Positions 47,406 through 59,091 of a stretch of 64,000 bases of DNA are shown here, in pieces. Every line of letters begins with the position of its first letter. Within the stretch, counting starts at the first letter, position 1. The notes beneath the pieces are model-generated. The model was not told the DNA's origin and did no database searches. It saw only the letters and a list, made by a program, of their open reading frames with translations. Both the position numbers and the translations under genes were made by a program. The stretch covers positions 123,374,131 through 123,438,130 of the forward strand of contig NC_135714.1 of assembly GCF_964656455.1 (NCBI RefSeq), written 5' to 3'. This DNA is from Halichoerus grypus (taxonomy: Eukaryota > Chordata > Mammalia > Carnivora > Phocidae).

Positions 47406-50400
47406 TTCAGGTTTTTAAAGAAATGCCATGTTTTAATTTAAAGCAGCAAAAAGTCTGATGGACATTTTTCTTAATGGTTTTTGAGGCCAGCTCTCCACAT
47501 TCGGATCGTAACAAAATTATAAGGCCTCTTTGCACTACGGAGAAAACATCTATCGTGATGTGCACACCCACTCTAGGTTGTCCTATAAACATCTGTTCTT
47601 CCAGAATCTAAACTGGAGACTAGTGTAGATTATGCAGCATAGGCTGACTTTCCAAACCTGCTCCTTACCTATAGGAATATGAACCTCAATTAAAAAGAAT
47701 AAAATCGTGTAACTAGTATTTCTCTATTGTTTTAAGGCGAGAGATTTTCAGTTAAAGCACAGTGAGCGTTTGTGTAGAAAGATTGTTTAAGTACACTGCT
47801 CTTGTCTTCCATATATGATTACTTAAGTTTCAAGTGACCTCATGCCAAATGGAAATGGGTTGAGAAACCTTGGTTCAGTGCTTAGTGAACAATAGCCTGC
47901 ATTAAAAAGTGCATGCATAATTTTGCACAATTTAGATTCAATTGACAGTCTATTCAAAGAAGTCTCAGGATTAAATGAGCATGGAGACCAAATTGCCCTC
48001 TTACCCCAGAAAAGGGGTGGTCCCTTCTAGTCACACTAACACTTCATTGGCCCAAGAGTGTGACAAATCTTGCCATGAACCTGCAGTAGCCTGCATCTGG
48101 AGGTTAATAGCAGTCTTTTGTCTCCGTTGCTTTCTCTTCATAGCCCTTTTACTGAATTCCATCACAGAAAGTTTTACAATTAAAAAAAAAAAAATGTCCT
48201 GACAACCATTTTTGTAAATGGACCTTATCATCTAATCGTCCCTTATTCAACGTGGGTGACATTAACAAAATGTGAACTTCTGGTGAGGGAGCCAGCTGTC
48301 TAAATCTGTCAAATTGTGCAGTTTTATTACACATTCTCCTGTTCATAGTTTCACTGAAAACAATAAGGACACTGCTATAGATTCAGCAAAATCTGAAAAA
48401 TCCGAGGTTTCTTCTTACACAATCTTTCCATCTCTTCCAAAAGAATCTCTCCAAAAGAAAAGGTGTTATATTGCCCTTAGTCCTCCTATTTAAAAATATC
48501 TTTATTAAATTGACCAGGCCCAGACTTTTTACACAGTCCTTTCCCAAGTGAAAGAGTTTCAAATGTCTTAGAAAAACATATGTACCCCAGGTGTCTCTGC
48601 CTTTTCTATTGTGAGTCATTAGAATAAAAGAGCAAAACCTTCTGAAAGAGAAGATAGCAAGATCCATGGATATTAAATCCGAGCAAAGAAAGTCAAGTCG
48701 TTGGAGTCATTTCTTTCTCTTCTTGGGAGAGACGTAAAGAGCAGTGGCTAATTGATGGCTATAAATTTTAAACTCTGTGATCATTTCAAAAACAATCTTT
48801 TGACCTTTTTGTTTTCAATCAGATTTTTAAACTATGTGACTGGAGAATTATCTTAAATGCTCCATGAAAGGCAGGTAGGAATTGGTTTCAAGTATGAGCC
48901 AGGGAGAAGTGATTGTTTTGTCATGCGAATGGCAACATCTACTTGGTTCTTAACGCACACAATCAGAATGGAGAAAAATGTCCTTGGCATGAATGTAGAT
49001 TTGTGAGATAAAGATAAAATAAAGAGATAGAAAAATGTACGGTTATCCCTTTGTCCATTCTGGAGCTTAAGCTTTGGGTGTCAATTTAATGTGAAGGGCT
49101 GTTAAGGTAGTTATAAAGGGTTGGAGAAAAACTCTATACCGCCGCTTTTGCCAAACTCTTGTCCTGGTTAATAGAACCTGTTTTTCTTGCCAGTTAGTTA
49201 AGGTAACGAGAAGAAAACTTAATTGGCACATCATTAAACTGAAAAGAAGGAAAGAGTTAAAAAAAAAAAAAAAAAACTTTGTGTGATGATAAGAAGTTCC
49301 ATCCATACCTTTTCTTCTTGGAATTTTTTTTCAGTGTGGCTACTGTAAAATATTTTATCACAAAGAATACTCAGAAGTCTTCTCAGATTAATGGACTATA
49401 TCATAAGGAACAGAGAAACCTACACATACCAAATACACACGCAACCTAAATAGAAAACCATTCCCTTTTTCATTTATATACTTCAGAGCAGGCACCTCTT
49501 CTCTACTGATTTCTTTGAAAACGATTACATACCAATTTATTAACAACTTTAATATGTTTCTTTTGATATTGCTTTTATCTCTGAATCATAAACTGTATAA
49601 CAAGCCTACCAGGCGTAAGACACGAGGTTAGATGCTGCATCATCTAGGGTCTTTCAAAGTACACATTAACTTAAACTTAATTATTAGTCTAACATTCTTA
49701 ACTTTGAAACAGAAAACAGAAGCCAAACCCCAATTTTTAAGTGGAAAAATAAGGTATACCATAGGCAGATGTAGTCGGCTGATCAATAAATTAAAGTTTT
49801 TTATGTCTCTATAGAATGCTACCTATAGTATTTATCTCTACCCCCCCGTCTCTATCTCTCTCTCTTCTCCCACCTACCCCCAATGTATCCTTCTTCCATT
49901 TAACCTCTTCCTTCTCTTCCATTTCTATTGGTTTTGAATAAACAGATATGTCCTCAGTACACCCATAATGAAGATGTCCTGTGGTAGGTTGTGATTGATT
50001 TTGCTCATTACGACCTTTTCTTTATTTTCCTAATAGATACCCTCTCCCAATGTCACATTTGCTCAGACGCTATATCATGAAGAACAGTAGACAAATATGA
50101 ATATACTAAATTGATCTATTACAGTTACTGAAAGAAATAACCAAAAGCATAAATGACCACGAGCCTGGATGCTCCAGTTCGGCTTGCGTGCCATCATTCA
50201 TAAACAGGAAAACATAAAGAATATCCCAGGCAAGAGCTTGAGCTAACAGCAGGAAAAGTTAGTAGCCATTTCCTATTCAGGCATGACCATCTCTATGGAG
50301 TCTATTTTGAAGAGGATTATTCCAAATCTCTTCTTTGCCCACCTCTGGGATGAGACTTGAACTTGCAGAGAAATTAGACCAAAGTTCCATGCCCAGAAAA

Positions 50401-53400
50401 TGTACATATTTCTGTGTCTCCCATAGGAAGTTAGTGGGCCCATTATTGTGAATGCTGGCAATACTTTTTAGGAAGTTCCTCTAGAATATCCTAAAGAAAC
50501 ATGTTTACTATCTTACATTCTTTCTTTTCATCACGCTAACCCAAATTAGTCATGCCTCTGGTAATTAATGATGTCAAAGAAGGTGGAAACCTAAGAACAG
50601 AAGCATTTCGATATTAAAAACACTAAAAACACGACCATAAGACCTGCCAAACACTAATCCTAGGGAATTTCAACACTTCTTTCTCTTAAATGTCTTCTCC
50701 TAAGTTTTGGAAATTGTTTTAAAGCTGTTTAGGAGAGCAAGCTGTATTCAAGAGAGCATGAGTGTTGTCGTGCCATGTTCTTCTCAATCAGAGCGGTACT
50801 TTCCCTAGCTGCTAGGAAGAGGTGCATTCCTCTATCGGATCAGCACTTTTCTTAAAATCTCCAATTACATATGAGCCCAAGAGACACCCATCACTTACCT
50901 TGCATTCTTTTGTAAAGGTCCTATATAAGTGGGTTGAAAAAATAAAAAATAAATAATGGATTCCTCATATCAACATAAAGCCTTAAGCCTAAAACTTGTT
51001 ATTGCTTTTTTTTCTTGCCAGACTACATATTGACTTACCAAAAAAAAAAAAAAAGGTATCAATTCAACATGAATTCTAAAGTTATATCTCATTGTATATC
51101 ACAAAGTCAGACATCAAGTTTCAGTCGGGATATTTTTTTGCATTGATTATACATTACTTAAAATCAAAATACATGTATAAATATGCATGCAAATTAACAA
51201 ATGTTTGGGGAGTCATCTCAATTGACTATAACATTTTAAGTTAAAAAACACATTTTAGCACATAGGATAGAAAAAACAGAACATTAACAGTGATGGGAAA
51301 TTCATAAAGGATAAATTTAAAATAAGCTTTGTCTTCACAGAAGCTAATTCCTGTACATTTCCTTTTGCACTAAAAAACAACTAGCCAATACTTTCCATTC
51401 ACATGAATAATTTGTTGTCAGGTTTGGCGTAGCCTCTACCCAAAATATATGTTGGATATTTATTTACCTCATTCTTAAAATCTGAGACATGCTTTTCCTA
51501 GAATAAATGAAGATTTCATGCATAGTAGAATCCAATATTATTAATACATCAATATATTCTATTCATTATACTATTGAGAAATTGATTGACAACCTTATGG
51601 AAAGTCAAGTGTTTTCCTTCTCTCATATTCACAGGACATTTTTAGACCAAGAACCATGTAGTAGCAAGGTAAATGATACAAAGGTACTATGGAATTTGGG
51701 GGGTGGGCTTGATTCCCTAGGCCATGTTAAAGAAGACTATTAATTTGAAAGAAACCCATCTAATTCAAATGAAAGAATTACCAAATCATTATCATCGATA
51801 AGCATAAAAGATATCTGAAAAGAAACTCCTGTGTCTTTCCTGGTTTTATCTGTGATTAACTTTGTCCACTTTTAAAGAATAGTTAACTTTATCATTCTTT
51901 CAACATGTGTTAGTTTTCCTAGCTGTTCATTTTCCTCTGAGTTGTGGACAAATGGGACAATTTGTCCATAACCTTATTCACAAAAGATACCAGAACAAAT
52001 CCTTGCTTGAACTTCTGTCAAGAGGTGGAAAGCTGTGGGAGCAAATAGCAAAAGCAGGTACATGTTGGAGGGAGCAGAGTTAATACAGGTACTAGTTGGG
52101 ATTCCTATAAACGTGCTTCTGAAGAGTAACATGCAAAGCCATTGGCTCAGATAATCCCTCTAAATTTGACTTAATCTGATTTATTTAACCCAGTTGTTAT
52201 AACATGCAGTTCTCTTTGATCAAGCCTCTATTATTCAGCTATCCTTCCATCCATTAATTCCACAAATATTTATAGAAGTGCCTAGCATGATTATGTGCTA
52301 TAGAAAAGGCAAGGACGTTTACTATGGGGGATTGTGAGCCCAGTGGGTATGATGAACATGTTTGAAGCAAAAGACTATAATCACACCCAACCAGCTCCAA
52401 TTCAGCTCAACTTTAGAATCCAGCAATAATAGTACAGATGGCCTAAAGTACATCTGTGTGTATCTGTATGTGTGCACACACCCATGTATATATATTTATC
52501 TATCTGTACAAACACTACATATGTATACACACTATCTATGTAATATATAATATATGTATAATGCATATAAATTCTAACAAGTGTATTTGTGTTATCTTTA
52601 AAATAGAACGATTGTATCTTGAAGTGGTAAATGCAGAGAATTGGTTTTTATTGTTGATCTGTGGATTTAATGATTTTTAGGTGAAAAGGATGTTTAAGTG
52701 TACAATTTCTTTTCTTAATTTAATATATTTATGTAAATGCATGCCTGAAATTTGGTTAGATTGGCTGTGTTTTGTGTCCTTTAACATGATCAAATGTATT
52801 AAACTTTATCTTATGACCTGATATACATGTGCTATTCTAAAATTCTTTTTTATTTTAGTATTTAAAAGTTTTTCCTAAATATTCATACTGATGATATAAG
52901 CGCTTATCTTTAAATATTCTATACCCAAACTACTTCTTCAAAATATTCTTGCCTTTTGCCATTTTTCACGTTCTAATTTTAAAACTTTATTCCCCAAAGT
53001 ATATGTCAATGTTAAGGATCAGTTATTGCATATATATATATATATATACACACATATATGCATATATTGGAAAGCCATAGGATGTTATGCTGATTTAAAT
53101 GTATTCTACATTGTAAATGACTTAAATCTGATCCTTTTAAGCCAGTTAGAATCACTAAGGGAACATGTACAAGAGCAGTTGAGAGTGTTGAGTGCCCACA
53201 CTGAAGCAAAGAAGCACATAGAAGGGGTGAGACATGAGAAAAGGTGATTGCAGATACCCCCAAAACTTTGGTGCCCACACTGAAGCGAAGAAGCACATAG
53301 AAGGGGCGAGACATGAGAAAAGGTGATTGCAGATACCCCCAAAACTTTGTTGACCTGGCCATGTTGCTTTCAGTGGACCTCAGCAAGATTTATATATGGT

Positions 53401-53662
53401 CAAATATGCTATTTTGAACAAAAATTTTAAATCTGCCAATATTCTTTAGAAGAGCAAAATGATTTCATCTGGGTCTCCTTTCTTCCTGAATAAATACATC
53501 TCTTTGACTCTCTGAGAGGAAAAGCTGCTTCTCCCTAAGACATGATTATTTCTAAGAGAATAAAAAGTGTTATAAGGTGCTTATTCATAGACAGTCCCTG
53601 AGATCAGATTTGTCTCTCAAAGTTTTAAGTTAGGCAAAAATCACCCCATGAAAAGTATTCTT
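47406..53662. other. Intergenic, Can-SINE-free stretch
   Basis: No Can-SINE, LTR or gene recognised. It holds poly(A) runs (49259-49276, 51041-51054), an (AT)n tract near 53029 and a 79-bp tandem duplication (53193-53350). Short open frames here have no recognisable protein features. Confidence 0.6.
53193..53350. repeat. 79-bp tandem duplication
   Basis: Copies 53193-53271 and 53272-53350 begin tgcccacactgaag and end ccccaaaactttg. They differ at three positions. The 124-codon minus-strand frame across them is produced by the repeat; 79 is not a multiple of three. Confidence 0.93.
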
Positions 53663-53862
53663 GGGGCGCCTGGGTGGCTCAGTCGTTAAGTGTCTGCCTT
53701 CGGCTCAGGTCATGATCCCAGGGTCCTGGGATCGAGCCCCGCATCGGGCTCCCTGCTCCGCGGGAAACCTGCTTCTCCCTCTCCCACTCCCCCTGCTTGT
53801 GTTCCCTCTCTCGCTGTGTCTCTCTCTGTCAAATAAATAAATAAAATCTTTAAAAAAAAAAA
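53663..53862 (+). mobile_element. Can-SINE, long form, youngest-looking copy
   Basis: Near-consensus ggggcgcctgggtggctcag, gtcatgatcccagggtcctg, ggatcgagccccgcatcggg, CT-rich centre, tgtcaaataaataaataaaa and a pure A tail. The exact 12-bp TSD aaaagtattctt lies at 53651-53662 and 53863-53874. Confidence 0.97.
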
Positions 53863-55234
53863 AAAAGTATTCTTTAGTTCATTCCACAGTGGCCTGGGAG
53901 AACCCAGAGTTCTGGCTTCCTCAGGCACTGCCCTTCTGCTTTCTGAAGGATGTGTCCCCACAGCTTAGCTCCTAATCACCCTGGGTTTCCTGTGCATGGC
54001 TGGTCTTCCCCACCAGATTATAAATCTCCTGAGGATATCTTCTACTTTTATAATCCCTGACAGTCCTAGAGCAGCTCCTGCATAATTGCCATAAGGAAAA
54101 TAATCATACATAGGTAACAGCCTAGAGACTCGAGTGTTTCTTGCAATCTCTCTGGGTTCCCTCCCTCTCCCTTGATTGGCTTCTGAACTCTGCCATCATC
54201 AGTGTAATCAATTCCCCTGCATTAAATGCCCTTTGTTGTGGACACTTGAAATGGTTTCTGTTTTCCTTTTTTAGAACCTGATACATGTATTCACAAGAGT
54301 GCTTCAGACACAGATGAGGAGAGATAACATAGTGGAATTACACAGGGACATGCTGAGATCTCCTGTAGGAGAACACACTCAGAAATCATTGCCTTGAATC
54401 CCAACGTGATCACAGGAAGATGTAATCAGAGACATCCTACCTCCAAACCTGATACAAACCCTTAGATTATTTAGGCAGCTACAGATGGAAAATGCCATTA
54501 CTCTCACAGTTGTCATTAAGAATTTTCATACCTCCCATATGTACTATGAGCTTCTTTAAAAAAAAAAAATAGGCAAGACAAAACAAAACAAAAAACTATC
54601 AGCTTTGAGTTTTGTCTAGGAGTCTGATAGCTAATGTAAGAGATAGTTCTTTGAACTTGCTTCTTTGCACTTTTATTTTTTTCAGATTTTTTTTAGACTA
54701 ATGTACTAGTTCCAAAGGAAGTGCAACCTAAAATAGCAGCTACACTTAGTATCTCATTAGAAAAAAATTCAGTTTTTCGTATTTGGAGTCCCAAACAGGT
54801 CCCTCTGGAGATTAAATCCTACCATCATTCAAAGAAATGAGAAGATAAAAGGAAGAAAAACAACTTGGATAAAATATTTCTTCTGCATTTCCATCATTTG
54901 ATTTATGTTTGATTTCTATACAATATTTTCGATGCTTAAAACAAACAGAATTTAAAAGAGGAAAAAAGGGGGCAGGAAGAGGGAAGGAGAAGCCTGGGTA
55001 GCTGCTGACTATGAAACTCATTCTTCTTGGGAACATGCCCACATCAGAAACTACTCGAGCTCACTCTTGTAATTTAATAAGATGTTGTCAGATCCTTTTG
55101 ACATATTTATAGCCTTATAATTAAAACTACTTGATGCAAAATCCATGTGCTTGATGTAAAGCAATTTATATTATCATAGACACTGTGTTCTATGATCTAC
55201 AGCTACTAAAATCCATGCATGCCAGGTGGATTGG

Positions 55235-55375
55235 CAGCAACCCTGAGCTAGGGCTGTGAGATGTGGATCTGGGCTTGTGTCTCTAATTAGCCAGGTGACA
55301 CATAAGTTTCTCGCTGCACTGGGACTCAGTTTCTTTATATATAAAATGAGAGACTTAAGTTCCATCTGGCTTTAA
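55235..55375 (+). repeat. MIR relic
   Basis: attagccaggtgacacataa, gggactcagtttctttatat and ataaaatgagagactt follow MIR order. Diverged. Confidence 0.5.
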
Positions 55376-55924
55376 CAGGTATTGCTACTAGATGTTACTA
55401 ATCCCAGGATTCATGTGGATTGCAGATCTGAAATTGGTAAATCTTAGAAGTCTGTTAACTACCCATTTCATTAATTTGTGGTGGCTAAATAATTAGAAAA
55501 GACGCTCTTAGTCATTTTTCTCTAGTCTCCCAGCCTCTTCTCCTCCTACCTTCTGTGGTTCTTTGTTGTTTTCTCTGATGTGTTCTTGGAATCAATGTTC
55601 TTGGTTCATTTTTGAGTCCTTTCATGTTTCCTACAGCTTTCACTCTAAATTTCTAAACACACTATCTAATCTCTGGCCATCATTTGCTTTGTGCTCAAGA
55701 AATACACTGTTATAGGGAGGCTACCATTCCCTCTGGGGTCCTTAATGTCTAGTTTTGCTGTCAGAATCTGTCAGAAATATTATTCTCTCTTCTGTGAACT
55801 GGATTCTCAAAAAGACTGCTGCAGGCTCCCTACCTTCCAGATAGATACCATATTCTAAGCAGATGCAGGGCATAAATGCCTAATAGACATCATCTAAAAG
55901 CAGACAATTCATGATACAGAAAGG

Positions 55925-56225
55925 TCAGCCTTAAAAATAAAATAGCCAGTTACTTAACCAGCAAAAATGAGTTTATTTGAGAATAGCAGAGGAATTACAA
56001 TTTGGGACAGGCAAAATATGGTGAACCATAGACAAGTCCAAAGAACAAAGGAGAAGGGCTTGCTTTTATAGGAGAAAGAAGGGCGTAGGGAGGGATTGTT
56101 TTGAACAAAAGTTATGTGATAGTTCTAAACCATGACTGTAAGACATGAAAGTAGCCAGCTGAACAAACCAAAGAATCATGGAGAGCTGGGTGAAATCTGT
56201 TGTAATCAGTGCACTTGTTCCCTGA
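55925..56225 (-). mobile_element. Retroviral 3' LTR (minus strand)
   Basis: Lies just after the env remnant in viral orientation. On the minus strand a TATA-like ctataaaagc (56062-56071) is followed about 90 bases later by AATAAA (55972-55977), the spacing of a U3-R-U5 arrangement. The ends are approximate and I cannot name the family. No matching 5' LTR was recognised. Confidence 0.5.
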
Positions 56226-56259
56226 TCTTGTATAATTGAGTTTCTACCTCTACTGTCAT

Positions 56260-57100
56260 TTATTCAGATACAACAGGTGGTATTAGCTATTACACAAATG
56301 CCTCTTTCTTTAGCAAGTAGGTAACCAAGGTCTATGAGATTGTCCAAAACCACCTTAGCCAGTGAGTCAAGTGATCGTTGTTGGACTGCTACTGCTTTGG
56401 TTGTGAAATCGACTGGCTCTCTTAATGTTGGGGAGAGATTTCTAATCATATATGTTCACTGGCACTTACTCTGACCCAAGGAAGAAAGGCTGTCCCAACT
56501 GAGGCAAACCCAGGGTCATGTGTGACTCCTGGAAGTTCCCGTTTAAGATGGCCATGGAGGCTTAATGGGGTGGACCAATGGGAGGGCCAATGGGAGGCTT
56601 CTGAGTTGTTATGGATATTAACAGGGACAGTTACATGTCCTAATAAACATTGACCTCCAATTCACCAGCTATCTAAACATTCATATGCCCATGAAAATGC
56701 CATCCACCACAGACAAAAATGAAGCCAGGTGGAGCACAGAGGATCCAGCTAAGGTCTGGTCATTGAAAGATCCATTAGCTGAAATGTCCTGATTGACCTT
56801 TAAACAAGGGGCCAGAGGAATTGGGACAACATTCTGTGAGGTACCATCCACTCCTAAAGTGGCCTTTTTAAAAAGCCTTGCAAAGAGGAGTTAGCCCTTT
56901 GCATTTCCCTTGGTGCGGTGGGACAGATCATATTTAAATAAGGAAAAGAACATGGGGAACCAAATATCATACAATTTTCAGAAGTGGAGGTGTTCAGTTG
57001 AGCTAGTATAGTAATGACTGGGGAGAGGTTGAAACAAGGTATGGGAACACCTAGCTGTAGTGTCCTAAGCCAATAGTTAACATTCATAGTCTTGCAGGTA
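56260..57100 (-). pseudogene. Endogenous retrovirus env remnant
   Basis: Two minus-strand open stretches (56854-57087 and 56264-56449) separated by stops. The second has features of a class I retroviral transmembrane subunit: a heptad-like hydrophobic stretch, then a CX6CC motif (CVIANTTCC) at its end. The reading is interrupted and cannot give a full protein. The surface-subunit assignment of the first stretch rests on position only. Confidence 0.6.
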
Positions 57101-57244
57101 TAATTGACAGCGACAAGGGGGATTAAAGAGAGATTGTTACAGGTAAGGCCAAGAGGACTCTGACATCATGCACAGATTGGAGTCTCTGGTGACAGATCCA
57201 GCAGTCAGAAAGTATCCCTCTCTCCCTCTTTTTTTCTTCTCTCT

Positions 57245-57374
57245 CTTTTTTTTAAGCAGGCTCCATATCCAGCATGGAGCCCAACGTGGGGCTTGAACTC
57301 ACAACCCTGAGATCAAGACCTGAGCTGAGATCAAGAGTCAGACACCCAATTGACTGAGCCACCCAGGTGCCCCA
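57245..57374 (-). mobile_element. Can-SINE, short form, within the ERV
   Basis: T-rich head, ggagcccaacgtggggcttg, aactcacaaccctgagatca and cacccaggtgcccc. Inserted at the pol/env junction. Confidence 0.9.
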
Positions 57375-57519
57375 AGGTTTTCCCCTTTTGCAATAGATTG
57401 GGAATGTGAATAAAAGCATGGCTTAAAGAAAGAAAATAAGGTAAGAAGCAATGGCAAGGAAAATGTATACAGGTCTGAAGAAAAAAAAAAAAAGAAGCTA
57501 ACTTAAAAAAAAAAAAGGT

Positions 57520-58140
57520 ATACAAATCCGGTCCAGTCACCTTGGGAAAGCTGTCTGCCTCAGCTGTCATCTGCTTCAATTCCTGGTAAGGTCTCTTTCA
57601 GCGAGGTTGGAGGGAGTCTTTCTGAAGGTGTCTTTTCCAGTGATGAAATCTTCAGGCTGTAGATTATGACATCTGATGGTTTTGTCTCCTGGGAGTGCAC
57701 TTTGGAAAGATTGCTCTACTGAAATATGTTTTCTTTTTTTTTTTTTAAGATTTTATTTATTTATTTGACAGAGAGAGACAGCAAGAGAGGAAACACAAGC
57801 AGGGGGAGTGGGAGAGGGAGAAGCAGGCTCCCCCCTGGGAGGGCCCGATCCCAGGACCCTGGGATCATGACCTGAGCCAAAGGCAGACGCTTAATGACTG
57901 AGCCACCCAGGCACCCCAAATATGGTTATTTTCAACAGAAGCAATTGACCTTTTCAATATGGAAACTATTCCTTTTTATCGGTTATGGATTAAAGTAAGC
58001 AGGGTCCATTGAGCATCCTGTAATTATCTCAAAAGAGGAGAGTATAGGGGTTCCAAAAGAAGTAGATCTGAGACTCAGAAGAACCAATGGTGGTGCTTTT
58101 AGCCAGGGTATTTGAAGAGTTTCTACCAATTTGTTAATGA
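57520..58140 (-). pseudogene. Retroviral pol (integrase C-terminal part), interrupted
   Basis: On the minus strand the integrase-like reading resumes at about 58140, to the left of the L1, with a proline- and leucine-rich stretch typical of the end of the integrase core. It continues past a Can-SINE (57735-57917) into a C-terminal-domain-like stretch to about 57520. Insertions and stops disable it. Confidence 0.5.
57735..57917 (-). mobile_element. Can-SINE, long form, within the ERV
   Basis: Poly(T)-aagattttatttatttattt, GA-rich centre, gatcatgacctgagccaaag and cacccaggcacccc. A weak duplication around aaatatg flanks it. Confidence 0.94.
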
Positions 58141-58143
58141 TGT

Positions 58144-58366
58144 CTTTTTTTTTTTTAATTTTTTATTGTTATGTTAATCACCATACAGTACATCATTAGT
58201 TTTAGATGTAGTGTTCCATGATTCATTGTTTGTGCATAACACCCAGTGCTCCATGCAGAACGTGCCCTCCTTAATACCCATCACCAGGCTAACCCATCCT
58301 CCCACCCCCCTCCCCTCTAGAACCCTCAGTTTGTTTTTCAGAGTCCATCGTCTCTCGTGGTTCGTC
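58144..58366 (-). mobile_element. 5'-truncated carnivore L1 3' end, inserted in integrase
   Basis: Poly(T) and aattttttattgttatgtta, accatacagtacatcattag, gtgttccatgattcattg, aacacccagtgctccatgc and ctcagtttgtttttcagagt are the antisense 3' end of a carnivore L1. Short similar flanks (ttaatgatg and ttaatcatg) fit a mutated TSD. Confidence 0.8.
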
Positions 58367-58560
58367 TTAATCATGCCATTAGCGCATTCCATTAGTCCTG
58401 AAGGTTGAAGGTGGTAAGCGCAGTGAAAATGCTGTACAACTGGCCAAACAGCACAAACCTGCCAAAGTACCTGACCTGTAAAGTGGGTTCCCCAGTCACT
58501 GTGAAGTTCAAAAGCTGGGGGATGGTTCTCCATATGGGAATGATCCTTTCTAATAGAATT
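58366..58560 (-). pseudogene. Retroviral integrase core fragment
   Basis: The minus-strand frame 58174-58533 begins with an integrase core stretch: an Asp near 58495-58497 (in SDWGTHFTG) and a Glu near 58387-58389, separated by exactly 35 residues, the D-35-E spacing of retroviral integrases. A few codons later the frame runs into L1 sequence, so its C-terminal half is not retroviral. Together with env and LTR this is a class I-type ERV in reverse orientation. Confidence 0.75.
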
Positions 58561-58872
58561 TTAGCCTAGGAGAAGGCAGTGGCCTGTCTACAAGAACAGG
58601 TTCTTATATCAAACTTATGCAAATAGCTATATTACTATGAAAATAAGAGTACTCATTGAGTTTCTGAATTCTTGGGGTATCAGACAGGGAGAAAAAGTCA
58701 CTGTTTCATATAGGCTCACAAAGATATATTTTACCAAATTGCTGTAAATCACAGATAGTTTGAGAAAATTTCCTTAAATTCAATTCAGTGGTGTGAAGTT
58801 ACCAGAGACCTGCATTCTAAAGAACTTGTCAAAGTCCTTTCTATGAATTTCTCTGAAGATGAAACACACTTG

Positions 58873-59073
58873 GTTTTTTTTGTTGTTTGTTTTTTAAAGA
58901 TGTATTTTATTTTAGAGAGTGTGTGAGGGGAGGGGCAGAAGGAGAGGATCCTTAAGCAGACTCCCCACTGAGCTCAGAGCTGGACCTGGGGCTCAATCCC
59001 ACAACCCATGAGATCATGACCTGAGTGGAAACCAAGAATCGGACACTCAACCAACTGAGCCACCCAGACACCC
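58873..59073 (-). mobile_element. Can-SINE with 18-bp TSD (one mismatch)
   Basis: T/G-rich head, taaagatgtattttatttta, GA-rich centre, gagatcatgacctgagtgga and cacccagacaccc. Flanks gaagatgaaacacacttg (58855-58872) and gaagatgaaacacatttg (59074-59091). Confidence 0.94.
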
Positions 59074-59091
59074 GAAGATGAAACACATTTG

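Noticed and set aside
53012..53386. 124-codon minus-strand frame with internal repeats
   Set aside because: It is created by a 79-bp tandem duplication and has no recognisable protein features.
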